From assembly GCA_907163375.1 (NCBI GenBank), contig CAJQUW010005219.1, positions 62,001 through 126,000 on the forward strand: a DNA stretch of 64,000 nucleotides. Reading direction: 5' to 3'. The notes below the pieces were generated by a model. The model had not been told where the DNA came from, made no database searches, and was given only the letters and a program-made list of their open reading frames with translations. The stretch's first letter is position 1. Every line of letters begins with the position of its first letter. Position numbers and translations under genes: made by a program. Below are positions 45,086 through 57,518 of this stretch, piece after piece. The stretch is from Prostheceraeus crozeri (lineage: Eukaryota; Platyhelminthes; Polycladida; Euryleptidae).

Positions 45086-46553
45086 AACTGTTTGCAGTTT
45101 CTGGTAATACTTAGTCCATGTGGTCGAGAAAAATTCATCGAACTTTTTTCGAGAAAATTCAACTTTTAATTTTTTTGAGTAGTATGAAAAAGAGCATTTA
45201 TGAAAATAAATTCAAAATAAATTCTCCAAGGAATCGGCTTGAGTCTTTTGAACATAACATGGAAGCACAATTGAGAAATATCAATCTTTCAAATTTTCAT
45301 CCAGCTATTCCTGTGAAAATTCAAATTCTGAATCTTTTACACGAGTAATTCGATTACTTTTTTGAATTTCTAACCAATAATGTTTTCTAGGCATCTTATT
45401 TCTCTGGTGGCAGATGATTGTAATTGTCATAACTTGACTTTCTTGATATTTTAAGCTACTAGTTTGATTACTTTATGATTTTTTTAAAGAAAGTTAAAAA
45501 TACATTGTACATGTATATCGTGAGGTACGGATTTTCAGATTATTGGATTGATTTCTCTGCTGGTTAGTTTCTTTCATGCGGTTTCTTTCATCCGGTACAT
45601 TTCTTAGTTCTTTTGTCACACTAAATCCCGGGCAAGTTAAGTCTCTTGACTTAACCTTAGTAAACAATCAACATAGGAGTCATTTTCTGACTTGATAATT
45701 AGCGAATGTTATTCATCATCATTTTGTTCATCATCATCATTTCCACGTGCCGCCGTTTTGCGAATTAAAAGGAATGCGGCCTGGGATGTGGAGTGAACAA
45801 TCCGTCGAGTCATGTCATCATGATTTCTCTGAAACATGGAGTAACTATAAAATCACAGACACCACCCACCCAAATTACGGGAAGAAACTACTTTCGGCAA
45901 TTATTGTGTAGAACATAGCATTTTAATCAATAAAATTTGTCATTGAAATAGAAATTTCGTTCATCATCTGTGGAAAAGCATTTACCATTCATTTCTGCTT
46001 GAAAAGGTATTATTTGGTATGGGATAATTCAAATTCTATCATAATAAGATCTAACTAGACTTATATATATATACTAAGATATACACATGGAACTAATTAG
46101 AAATTTAAAATTTGAGTTTGCTCGAGGAAAGTTTGATAAAAAATATTTGAGAAAGTTCGAACTTTTTCAACTGTACTTACATATAGTAGAGTACATTCAA
46201 AGATGTGAACACGTTTTCCAAAGATATTTTTATCAAAGCAAAAAATAATGAATATTTATAGTTGTAACTCAACAACTCAAAATTTGAATTTTCTCGGGAA
46301 TAGCTCGATGAAAATTTGTATGATTGATATTTCTCAAGTGTGCTTACATGTTATGTTCAAAAAATTCAAACCGATTCCTTGGAGAATTTTTTATGAAAAA
46401 ATTTAAAAATGCTCTTTTTCATACTACTCAAAAAATTAAAATTTGAATTTTCTCGAAAATAGTTCGATGAATTTTTTAAAATTGACATTTCTCGACTACA
46501 TGGACTAAGTATGACCAGAAACTGCAAGCAGTTTTAATGGAGAAGTTTTAGGT
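45066..46553. repeat. Fold-back insertion with ~280 bp arms
   Basis: The arm 45066-45340 is inverted at 46275-46553 (for example ATTAAAAC at 45081 pairs with 46531-46538) at about 85 percent identity, with a ~930 bp AT-rich middle. The outermost ~20 bases of the arms look like transposase sequence. Confidence 0.8.
46102..46500. repeat. Tandem ~165-173 bp units in the fold-back
   Basis: A block of the form AAATTTGAATTTTCTCG, followed by AATAG and TTCGATGAA, starts at about 46107, 46278 and 46440, intervals of roughly 171 and 162 bases. The inverse of the later units forms the left arm. Confidence 0.65.
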
Positions 46554-46559
46554 GATAAT

Positions 46560-47370
46560 CGAATTCAAACCCACCGTGAGCGTTTTGCGTCTAGCAATAG
46601 GTTGGAAATCTGCTACTGGCATCAACAGTTGTGCTAGAGCTGTACATCGACGTTTGACAGAAAGTGGATTTAAATTTTGCAGATATGCTGTAATCATGCC
46701 TCTCAATAACTCTGAATTCTAATGAATTTATATGAACACTTTCCCTTTTAATGAATATATTAGAGGTCTCGAACGCAAACAAATAAGATTAAAATGGTGC
46801 GAGCGACATTCTAAAAGAAACACTGCTGAGCGGCATCGCGTGATGTGGATGGAATAAATGCGGCTCACGCTCGATTTCCACGACGGAAGAGTTTGTCTAT
46901 TGAGAGAGATATGCAGCCTGTCGCATTTCAGAACACTATCGATTCAACGGTGGTAGATTCAGGATTTTGGCCTGTATTTGACACGGCGGACGAACGGCTG
47001 CATTTGTCATCAAATCAGCTTGGATGGCAATTGCTATTGTAGGATGTAACTCCATTTGTTATTCCTATAATAAATGGCCACTATCTCATCATCCAAGATG
47101 ACAACGCGCAGTCGCGCCAGTCAGATGATTGCAGCTCAGCAGATGAGTGGGCCTTACTCTATTGACCTTCACGTTCTCCTGATCTTTCACCGATCGAGCT
47201 TGCGTGAGATGAGCTCGGTAAATGGATTGGGTGAAAGATTCGTATCCACATTCTGCTACCAACATCGGAACACTTTCTGAAGGATTGGTTAGAGAGCAAT
47301 GGGAATGCATTGAGCAAGAGAGATCGGATGAACTCCATGAACTAAAGATAATTAGTAGAATTTGAGCTTG
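46560..47370 (+). pseudogene. Tc1-like transposase 3, C-terminal part
   Basis: Visible pieces: INSCARAVHRRLTESGFKFC, KWCERHSKRNTAERH, LIIQDDNAQSRQ with the second Asp (about 47090-47120), and SRSPDLSPIELA with the Glu of the third motif (about 47165-47200). Many stops and shifts. Old copy. Confidence 0.7.
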
Positions 47371-47545
47371 CATTAATGCCAGGGCCGGGCGGTCATGCAG
47401 GTTGCTACTTATGAATGGAACAAATTTTCATCATTAAAAGTTACAGTTTTGATACTACTTTATTAGTGAAAATAATGGTTCCTGTAATTCCAAGTGTTAA
47501 GATTTATTGTCACGCAGTGTTGATGAGGTTAATGCTCATAGAAAT

Positions 47546-48784
47546 CAGAGATGTAACCCGTCGCCGGTAGACCGGCGCAGGTCGCCGGTCCGGTCTGAAA
47601 AATCAGACCGGCCAATACCGGCAGAGACGGTCACATCGGCATAATTTCATCCGGTATGATGTGAGGTAGTGTCCTTCATGTTGAATCCATCATGTCAATC
47701 AGTAAATTGTTAATTTTAGCAGCCGTTTTCAAGGCACATTTACATACGGTATGCGCTCTCCTCTAGGCGTGAAAACTTCTGTGCAGGCAATTTTGATATC
47801 TATCCGGTCCGCACTTTCCCGTTCGATGCTTGATGACTTGATCACGTGCTTGATAACTTGAATCACGTAGATAGGTCTACATGATTTCGAACAAACCTTA
47901 TTCAGAATGCAAGTAGCTTTTAATAGTGAAGCAAAGGCCCCTGCCGGGTTAGTTAGGTCTTGTCCTACAAAATTAGGCCTAAATGTCCTACTTTTTTGGC
48001 ATCTTTTGACTTAGTTAGGCCCTTCCAGCTTATTTTTTTCCATTGCACTGCCAATGAAATTCTAGAACTTTTAATTGTTGTGAAAAATTAACATATAAAA
48101 ATGTAATCACCTATGTCTCTTTCCATTAGGTGTAGCGTATGGGGAACTGAAGGATTTTAATCTGATAACTAAGCTTAGACTACATTTTGCCATACGTCTA
48201 TGTAAAACAAAATCATGCAGAGTACCGCCACCGTCGTGTCCTTCTAAATCTCTAGCTTGTTGTCGCAAAATGTTACAAAGGTACGTTCAATAGATGATGC
48301 TGCATAAACCTAGCTCTAGACAAAATCAAATTAAGTGTTCCTAGCCTAGGCTAGGAATTGAAACATTCTAACATGTAGCTAGGGCCTGCTAAGCATATAA
48401 CAGGCAGGTCTAGCCTACTATAAAGGACCTATCTGGTACGAGATGTGCCTATATATAAAGGCCTAAATATAGTGCATCGTAGGCCTGTACATTATATCAA
48501 TGCCTACCTACAGCTATACATCAATCTTATGCTTAGTCTACTCTATGAGCCGATAGCCTAGTAGGCTCGCACATCAGGTTTCGGCCTACAGCCTCCATAA
48601 CTGACCTCACGATAGGCCTATTCGCTTGTAATCTTATGCGGTATCAAGTTATAGGCAACAATGTTTAACTCTATATATTCATCGAAAGATCCGGTCGCCG
48701 GTCCAATGCCGGTCGTCGGTCGACTGCCGGACGCCGGTATACCGGTTCCGGTCGCGGTTCCGGTCCGGACCGGTTACATCTCTG
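47546..48784. mobile_element. hAT-like non-autonomous element with CCGGTC-rich ends
   Basis: Starts CAGAGATGTAACC and ends GGTTACATCTCTG. A perfect 8 bp duplication ATAGAAAT lies at 47538-47545 and 48785-48792. The outer ~100 bases at each end are packed with CCGGTC/GCCGGT words. The interior has no transposase and holds a stretch (about 48330-48650) dense in CCTA/TAGG. Confidence 0.92.
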
Positions 48785-48792
48785 ATAGAAAT

Positions 48793-50329
48793 GACGTCTT
48801 AAAGGAATATCAATTATACGAACAACAACTGCTTGTAATGTTCTCACTCTTCTCTGGAGTTAATTTTTGGTTGGAGTTTTCTTATCATCAATGCCTCTCT
48901 TAGCCTAATATTGTTTTGATCTTTTTCATGTTATGATATTGGTTTCGATCTCGCTCACATTGCATTGGTTTACATGCTTGTATACTGAAGAAGCAGCTTG
49001 TGTCATGTGCTCTTTAAACCGTCCAAGTGAGGCCGTAATGTGCTTACCATGCAGTACTCCCGGCAGATTGGACAAGTTAATTTGCAAGTTACATTCTTTT
49101 TAAAGGCAGATATTGTTGTTTTTGATATGAAAATAACGCAATTCACATTGTTGGTTCAAGTTTTGTTTTGTTTTCAAACCATTTCCTAGTCTTCTTGATT
49201 TTTGAGCTAGTCCGACATTTAAATATTCTCCTTAAAATATTCTTCTGATGTTTTGGTTCACTTTATGAGAAGTGAATAATATTTACAAATAATATCGCTC
49301 TCTCTCTCTCATCTTTGGTGATCTGCTGTCTACATCGTCGTCTTTTGCTATTCTTTGATAATGAAATGAATTCATCAGGATAATCGTTCAGCTAAGCATC
49401 TTATGAAGATTATAAAGGTGATGGTAAAACTAAACTAAAACTAAAACTAAGTCTTCATCAATATTTTGATATCAGTTATTTGAATGATATTTTGGAACAA
49501 TCAAGGTATCAGAGTGTTACGGTGCAGCTAACTAGCCAGTTGTTGAGTAAACACTCATTAATTTATATCTTAATTTCCAGTTGAAATTATTTTATATTAG
49601 AATGCCTATTTGTCTATTATAATATATGCATGCGTCCACAGGAAACATTATTTTTGAGACAATTAATGACATTCTTGGAATGTCGGAAGTAGGTCTATAA
49701 CCTGAAAAAGGACATCAAATAATTCGCAATGTGTGCTTCGTAAATTGGCATGTGTATCATGACAAAACACAACTAAATTTTTGAAGCAGCAGAGAAAGGT
49801 GTTTCAAAAATTTGCAGCATGAAAAACTTAAAACTTTTAAAGTCATTGGATGTAAGGCTGTTTGTTGAATCGTCATGAAAATAAATAATGCAAATTACTA
49901 GAAAACAAAGTCTAAATTTGAAATACACCATGAATCATTCCAATGCAAACCTTACAAAGTACCATGTAAATCCTGACAAAGCATTGAAAATTACCAAAGT
50001 CAATGTACATGTATTTCGTGACAATTTCAAAAGTAAACACTCAATTTTTTTCTAGGGCAGAGAGGAATCCGCCTCAGTCTGAGCACAACCGCATGGTATC
50101 AACAAAGCTAAACTTGAAATGAGACTAAATTGAAATCGATCATGGAGAATTCAGATGACGATATGATGAAGAATTGTCGATAGCATCACATTGCCACGTA
50201 TTTGATTCATGGATGCAAAGATCGATATCTGCATTTCAGATTGGACGTAGTATAAAATGTCGTTGGTTTATGAACAGAAATCCAATCTAAAATGACAGAA
50301 CTACAGGAATCATTCATGCTTTCCTTTAG
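48793..50329. other. No recognised gene
   Basis: AT-rich; a short CTAAAA-type repeat near 49427-49450 and a TC run near 49288-49303. Confidence 0.4.
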
Positions 50330-50774
50330 CACTGTGCTGGTATGGCTTTAGTATGTAAACGCAAATCATAACACAGTTGAAATGCCATACGAAAAGCATA
50401 CAAATCGATGCAAAAGTATACGAAAAGATATTTTGATATACGTTATTGAAAGTAGTATGTAATATATGTAATCTTTCTGCTAGGTGACTTGAAGCTCTAC
50501 ATACGAAAGCTATACACTTTAGGACGAATTTCCAAAGGGGCCTCGTATATAAAACATACCAACAACTCGTATTTCATCGTAAAGCAGTCAATCACAGATA
50601 GAATAGTTCGCATCGCTACATGCCAATCACCTGCGAAAGTAAGTGAGCTTTTGTATGAAAAGCATACCAGATCTCTGTAAACATGCGAGAATCTCGTATC
50701 AAAAGTTAGTTTCAAATTGTATGTGAATTTGGTATATGTTCGTATGTAGTTTTCGCATCCAGCGATTTACAGTG
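50330..50774. mobile_element. Non-autonomous CATACC/CATACGA element, copy 2
   Basis: The right ~310 bases match copy 1 (13046-13368), with the same AGCGATTTACAGTG end and TA flank. The left ~100 bases match copy 1's 12420-12535 but inverted. The central block of copy 1 is absent. Confidence 0.8.
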
Positions 50775-51088
50775 TAGTGTTGTGAGTTGAGGTGCGAATG
50801 AAACTCAAGGGCTGATTCTTCCTTGTCTGTCATTACAAAAGATTCTGTAGCATTTGACTTCTATAAAAAAGCAGCCAAAAAGAATCTTTTCAACAAGTTT
50901 AACTTAAATATTCCATCTTCGACCAAATTGGCCATTATAAGAATCGAAATAAAACGTATCAATGAACGCTGCTCACGACAACTGTACATGTGCAGAAATG
51001 ACGAAAAGTAAAAAAGTGAAACATCATCGTACAAAAATCCCACGGTTTGATTAATTTCATTGCACGTGCAAGATGTGATCATTATTAG

Positions 51089-51236
51089 TCATTTTTGCTT
51101 ACTTTTTTCAAATTCGCACACTGCTCCCAGTTTGTGATAGCAATTGTATTCAACCCATCCTTCCATGTAGACATTTATTGCAGTGCAGCCTAAGGGCTGG
51201 CCACTCACCATTTCCGCTGCCGACTTGCGAAAATTT
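51089..51236 (-). CDS. Lectin gene, exon 3 (C-terminal half of the C-type lectin domain)
   Basis: A 148 nt exon after acceptor TTCGTCTCCGACAG. It reads NFRKSAAEMVSGQPLGCTAI, then WVEYNCYHKLGAVCEF, and a Lys-rich end with stop at 51089. The G-x-P-L-x-C and W-x-x-x-x-C...VCE pattern is the end of a C-type lectin domain. The canonical EPN/QPD calcium motif is not present as such; QPL stands near, so sugar binding by this domain is uncertain. Entry phase fits exon 2 exactly. Confidence 0.75.
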
Positions 51237-52302
51237 CTGTCGGAGACGAATACATGGACATTTGACGACTGTATGCATCCTTTGTCAGGCAAAAATAATA
51301 TTTCATCGAATATTTTCGACTATTATCATCGAATACTATTTCATCGAAATGCAGTTTCATTCAAATGAGCATCAATGAGCCCGCCGTCCCTATTCTTTAC
51401 GAATAATTGGGGTCTAGGGCCGCAATGTCAGACTAGAAGGGTCGCATACGAGTACGAAACTCGGGTACCCCTGCCCTATATAGAAGCTCTCCAAATCTAT
51501 AAACAACACACATTTTCTGCTTCATTTTTATTTTTCTTTCATTTTGTCATATTTTTTTAGTTCGAAGTAAAATGTGATGTCGACCGGCAGAGAAACGTCT
51601 TGAAAGCACTGCAGTTCTGTGAAAGATATCCGACTCTTTCCTACCGACCAACTTTTTTCTATTTTGTAACCGATAATTACATGATCATTCTCAGGGAAAA
51701 ATAGATACCGATACCGGTGTTAACTCCAGACTTGCGGCCTTCGGTCAAAATTGATATTTCCCTTCGAAAAATCATCCAATACCTTCAAAATTTCAAAAAG
51801 TTGCAAAATTTAGTGATTTACATGAAAATTGAGAATTGCTGCTTTTAGCACGAAGATCAGCAGCGAAGAGCAAATTAATATCACCATCAACATTCTGAAG
51901 CACTAGATATTTGGGTGATGATGCTCATATAATTTGCAGCCTCCCAAAGAAGATGTAGCATTCAACGACTAAAAAATTCCCTACCTCTGCATGTTAAACT
52001 TTCGGAAACAACAATTTGTCCACAACGAAGCTATCAGTCAATTTCTATGCATTTAAATATAAGAGCTTGCTCAGTTGTTTCTGTATTCATCATAGATATT
52101 TTTAACTTCCAAATTTCACACGAGTTTGTAATCTTTACATCTTCTACTGTCTTTGAAGCCTACTTTAGAAGGCAAGAGAGGAGTCGCTGCACCCTTAACC
52201 TTAACCTTGATGCTATCCAGAGCCCAACATTGCGTCACATGTGCTAAAATTCAGATCATGCGTGACAATGCTTCAAACCTTGAGTTACTCATTAGATTTA
52301 CG

Positions 52303-52335
<33 letters not shown>
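52303..52335. repeat. (TC)n/(CA)n microsatellite
   Basis: About twelve TC units followed by a short CA run, in intron 2 of the lectin gene just downstream of exon 2. Confidence 0.95.
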
Positions 52336-52390
52336 TACAAGAAAACACACACTCTCTTCTTTAGATTACATCGCTACGATAGACACTTGC

Positions 52391-52685
52391 CTGTAACTTG
52401 ATTTCCCAAACTTCCATTCAAAGGTTGAAATGTTGTTTTCAGATCGAATTAGCCCAATCCATGCAATGCAAAAATTGTTTGTTGGGACATTGTAATTATA
52501 TCTGCAAGGCTTGCCCTCTCTCCCATGAGCAGTATTCCGAACGATGATATCTTCTACAGAATCCTTAACAGTTGCGAGTTTACCTCCTTGATCGTCGCAT
52601 TCTTCTATTGCCTGGTCAAAAGTAAGCAATTTATTCGAAAATTCAAATGATCGTGTTGACCCGTGTTCGCTTGCAAAAGTTGCTC
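52391..52685 (-). CDS. Lectin gene, exon 2 (N-terminal half of the C-type lectin domain)
   Basis: A 295 nt exon: acceptor TTTGTTACAG and a GC donor (TTACAG|GCAAGT). Encoded landmarks are LLTFDQAIEECDDQGGKLAT, DSVEDIIVRN, and CIAWIGLIR with the WIG-type core, followed by FEWKFG. These are the first two-thirds of a C-type lectin domain. It enters with two bases (phase 1), which fits the single leftover base of the fucolectin exon 56582-57518, and leaves with two bases, which fits exon 3. Whether more exons lie in the 3.9 kb upstream intron is not known. Confidence 0.8.
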
Positions 52686-53217
52686 CTGTAACAAATTAGA
52701 ACCCATTAAACGCGGCTGTGATTTCTTTGCATATTTCGAATTCTATCAATAGATTTAGGTTGAATCATCACGAAACATGAACATTTTCACATATAGAATG
52801 GATGTGAATCATTTCGGATTGAATTTGAAGATGCTATCGCGTCCTACCATTCCTCCTAAAAAGTAGTAAATTTTAAAGTGTTAATAAAAGGCAAAATTCA
52901 ACTACTGAATTGTCTAGCACGAGCATCTTACTTGTGCATTTTAATTTGACGTTTCACATCCATTATCCATATCAGCTGCTTTGATGGATTTCTCAAGTAC
53001 ATGTAGGTTACAGTTAAACCAAATTCAAATAAGAACAATATACAATTTTTGAATGGAAACTATTCATTTTGAGGGCCAAACATGTTTCTCAAAATTGCTC
53101 ATCATCAGTGACAGGAGAAACAGATTTTACAATAAAATGGAGCTTATATACAAACGAATGAAAGTGAACTACATTCCATCAGTTCATAGGTCGTCGGTAC
53201 ATTTGTAGTGCATGGAT

Positions 53218-54620
53218 TCACCAGAGTTCTAACTGCGTTACAAGTTGAATATTCATCAATATTTCGTCATTTATTTCCCCAATATGCATAGTTTCAGCCA
53301 ACTTTGTCAGCCACGGCTTAGTTCTGTAAATAATTCTAAAATTCGCTTTGTTAGGAAAGTGCTCATGCATGCTAATTTCAGAGGCAGGTCTACCTTTCAT
53401 GCGTTCATTTATCCTAGTAATAAATTGCCTTCTTGATTCTTCTATGTAACACTTATTACAGTGCTCACACTCATATTTATAAACAATTGAAGAAAGTAAG
53501 AAACAAGGGATTTTATCTTTGTTCGGAATTAGCATATTAGTCTTTAAAGTTTTAAATATTGGAAAAATACGGGAGTTTTTCAGACGAACATTAATTTGTT
53601 TGATACCGGTAAGGAATTCGTTTCAAAAAAACGAATTGTAATTAGTCATTAAAAAAATTTTAGTTTTTTCTTGATTATCGTTAGATGGTGGATTTCTAAT
53701 ACATTCTTTTACCTTTTGGTAAATGTTATCAAATTCTCTTTCAGTATAGCCATTTAGAAGGAAAATATTTTTCAATTTCTCAATACATTGCTTGACATCA
53801 TTCGGATCACTACAAAGTTTGACAGCTCTGTAAATCAAGCTTCTCATAGCAGACATTTTGTATTTGTAAGGGTAGTAAGAAACGGCAGGTATGTATAAAC
53901 CAGTGTTCGTTTGCTTCACTTTCCAAATGGTGGTAATTTTCTTATTTTTAAAAGTTATAGTTAAGTCAAGAAAATTAATGGAATTATTGACAGAATGTTA
54001 AATGGTGAACTTTATCTATGGAATTAAACAATTAATAAAATTATAGAAATTGTCTCAGTCAATATAATTTTCGAAACAGACAAAAATGTCGTCAACGTAA
54101 CGGATCAATGGCTTTATGTCGAAGTTTTCTTTTTCTATCATGTCCATTGCGAATGCGGCCATAGCTGGAGCGATATTTGAGCCCATCGCTAAATCTTCGT
54201 GTTGTTCGTAAATTTTATCATTAAAGATAAATGGAACATTTTTACACGACATTTTCAATAAATGTTTTAAAGTTTCTTTAGAGAATGGGATAGCATTTTC
54301 ATCTATAGACTGAGCGATATGGTTAATAGCTATGTCAAGGGGGATATTAGTAAATAAGCTAATAACATCGAAACTATAAAACTTCACATGGTTATTCCGA
54401 ATTTTTAATTTCATCAATTTTTCTTTTACTTCGAAGCTATCTTTAACCGAGAACTTGTTTGGAACCAATTGAATTAATAACTTATGTAAATATTTAGCAA
54501 CGTTTGTGCTGTAACAATTACACATGGATAAAATTGGTCTAAATGGGGGATCATTCATGTTTTTGTGTACTTTAGGCAGCCCATACAGCCGTGTCGGAGA
54601 GCTTCCAGTGCTGCAAAAAC
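53218..54620 (-). pseudogene. Penelope-like element 3, in lectin intron 1
   Basis: Minus-strand motifs: RLYGLPKVHKN, PPFRPILSM, FYSFDVISLFTNIPLD, HEDLAMGSNIAPAMAAFAMD and RYVDDIFVCF with both Asp. After a gap in reading at about 53920-54050 come a helical linker and the GIY-YIG nuclease (SSIVYKYECEHCNKCYIEES; the Gly after YI is Glu). It is truncated at the 5' side near 54620, so it lacks the N-terminal third. It lies on the same strand as the lectin gene. Confidence 0.88.
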
Positions 54621-56581
54621 TGTCATAAAGAATAACTACTATCGTTACTCATTGCCACCGATAAATTCTGACGTCCGGCTTCTCACATGCAATCATGATT
54701 TTCTTTTTTAGAGTTTACAATCGTCTTCTTCATCTAGACTATGATCGTTAACTTCAGCAGCAGTCACAAGCTACTGTCCTGAAATATATGAGAGCTGAAA
54801 TATTGAAAATAGCTTTCGCATGCAACGTATAACTTTAAAAATCATGCTTTCCCTGCATCACAAGAGACGAAATATATCTAACTTGTCCCCAAAATATTAA
54901 CATGCTGAGATACAATTGGAGTAGAAAGCTAGTACAGTAGTAATAAAGCAAATAGTGGTGCAAATGTAGTCAGTGTGTCCATCATCTTCAAACCATGTGT
55001 AGGCCTACTGAGGTCGATCTCACAAGTCGTTAACTCCCTATAATACCTTTCACACTATTTGCTTATTGTAAAATGTAGTGGTGCCAAAGTAACTGATAGC
55101 TCACAATATTGTTGTCATTTGTCAAACAAGTGCAGCTATAGGGCATTGGATAGACATATTCATATTTATGTAGATTTAGGCCTACTTGATATATCATCGC
55201 CAAGGCCACCTTCGTCGTCTTTATTACTGTATCATCACTGTCTTCACCATCTCATAATGTGGACTATATAATAATATTATGCTCTCAATTGTTAATTAGT
55301 GAATCGCTGAGACTTTCGATCTGAGAGAGATTATTGTTCTGACATTAACAGTAGCGTTTACGCGATGAATTCCAGTACACATTGCTGTATCGCCACTGAC
55401 CTGAGTCGAATTAGAATATCAGACTCATGCACAGGGCTAGAAAATGTGTCACAAAAAAAAGACAGGGACACGAAAAAATTGTGAAATTTCAAAACTGAAT
55501 ATTATACTCAACTCACCAAATTAAAGAATTTCTTCGCGACATTTTCAAAAAACATTTTAATTTCCTGACAAATGCACGAAGATGAAAAGGGTTTTTTTTC
55601 ATCACAAGTCTTGAACATCATTCTAAATGATGTTTTTTCAAAAAGAAATAATCCGAAAAACGAATTTTCATCCTTAAAATGAGGCATAAATGGAAGTAAG
55701 TTGTCTGGTACATCCGTGTATAATGTACTTCATGTCGAAGTAAAGTATCAAAATCACGGAAATTACGTTAGAGTATATTGTGTGTCAGATTGCATTTCCA
55801 TACTTACTTGACACGTCTTACACGCCACTGAAACGACGTACTACTTACTAAGTCTTCACAATTTAATTCAGCAGATATTTACAACTCTCTTAAAGTCCAT
55901 GCCTTTGAAGAAAGTTGATGATCATCAAGTGGCTGCGATTAACGACCGATTATCGAAAAATTGCAAAGCATCGACAGGACTTCCGGAATTTCTCAGCCTG
56001 AAAACATTGACTCACCTCAGTGTTTACATGATGATTTTCGTCAATCGAGTAATCATAATAATGCACATTTCCTCCGTTCAGCACTGACTGCAGATTTCAA
56101 TTCCTCCATCAATTCTCAATCCACGACTTTCTTTCATGAGTCATAATATGTTCATTGTAAGTGCTGCTTGTGGCTTTTTGTCTAATTGAAAAGAATGTAT
56201 TTTTATTTTGATTCACTTGTTGTATTTCATCTTAAAGACAAAATTTAAACTGGAATGACTTTGTATGATAGCTTTGCTATATTCTAAAGCTAGCACACAT
56301 TGATCATGCATTCAGAGTTGATTAATGCATCAGAATTACTCTAGTGTTCACGAATCGGTATGATATCGTCACTTTCTGGTGCATTTCGTTCACATTTTAA
56401 GGAGAGCGGCTTATAAGTGCGCATACTATGAAGACATGTTTCTGATGCATCGTTTCAAACTGTTCTTAATATTCAATTTTTGTGTTATAGATGCTTGAAT
56501 AAAATTAATCAACACAAATTATTCGGTCAATAATCAAATTGAAGCTGACTTTAAGCAAACGAAAGTCAATATCAAACTTAC
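54621..56581. other. Lectin intron 1, no further exon recognised
   Basis: AT-rich, with small TAGGCCTA-type words. The frames at 55899-56146 have no recognisable content. Confidence 0.4.
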
Positions 56582-57518
56582 TATTTTCCTCGAAAACCTC
56601 AACTTCACACAAATACAATTCCTGTTCGGTGATGTCCCTTAAAATTGAAACAAATCTCCCTTGTGTATTATTGCATTCAATTGTAATCATTGGCCTGTCC
56701 TTTGACTCTGCTATCACTCCACAAAGATATTGATTTTCAAATCCAGACGTCCATGTAGCTCTTTCTATTCTGCTCACGTAAATCTTGCTCCCTGCAAGCG
56801 CCTCTGAGCAACAGTCCATTCGGTTATAAATGACAACTTTACTGATCGGATATTCGCCTTCAAGGTCAACACTCCAATCACTTATTGTACTATTGGTACG
56901 TGCACACGAGCCATCACGATAATTAGGATTAACGCTTCCATCAACTGCGAGATCTGAATATTTGTCACCAAAGGTTGAGCTTTGCTTTGTTTTCTTCTGA
57001 AGAGCCAATTTATAACTTCTACCAAAAACTTCAACTTCGCAAAGATAAAGTTCGGGAGAATCTTTTAGGATCGACACAAACCGTCCAGGCTTATTTCTAC
57101 AGCTGATCATTATCATGGTCTTATTTGTTGAATCACCAACCTGTCCGCAGAAATATTGATTGTCAAAATCTGAGTCCCATGTTGCCCTTTCAACAGTGCT
57201 GATGTAAACTTTGGCACCAGTGAAGACCTCAGAGCAGCAATCCAGACGATTATAAATGACAACCATGCCAATGGGATGTTCTGCTTCAAGATCCATATTC
57301 CAGTAAGGCTTTTTGACTTTTGTTATCGAACATGAGTCTGGATCTATTCTTCCATCAACCGCTAGTTTAGACTGAAAATGCAAGTATGTTGAACTTTGAG
57401 AAGTATTTTTCCAGAATGCAAAATTTCTATTATGAAATTCATTGACTTTGTCAGAAGACGTTGCCTTTGCCAAAACCAGAAAACTAAACAAAAGCAAATT
57501 TGATTTCCATGACACCAT
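56582..57518 (-). CDS. Lectin gene, exon 1: signal peptide and two fucolectin-type domains
   Basis: Start ATG at 57518 in a good context (AAAGATGG). Residues 1-21 form a signal peptide (hydrophobic LLLFSFLVLA). Two tandem domains follow, about residues 28-165 and 168-310. Each has an N-terminal QSSTY/QSSTF strand, AVDG, a CS or CA position, VVIYNR-DCCSE, K-YIS/YVS, a Cys before G, a GRFVSIL strand and LYLCEVEVF. This is the fucolectin (F5/8-like, eel-fucolectin/tachylectin-4) pattern with its DCC cysteine pair. The exon ends at a consensus donor AATA|GTAAGT. With exons 2 and 3 the product would be 459 residues, secreted, likely a glycan-binding recognition protein. Signal, domains and splice sites are seen; immune or adhesive function is inferred. 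Confidence 0.88.

Larger units (their letters stand above)
44593..47517 (+). mobile_element. Tc1-like element 3, interrupted by a fold-back insertion
   Basis: Left end CTGCGTGTCAGAAAAAG...TTAACACTTG and right end (inverse, ending 47517) CTGCGTGACAATAAATC..TTAACACTTG agree at about 23 of 28 positions. TA precedes the left end; the right flank is TG. A decayed transposase is split at about 45085/46555. Confidence 0.75.
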
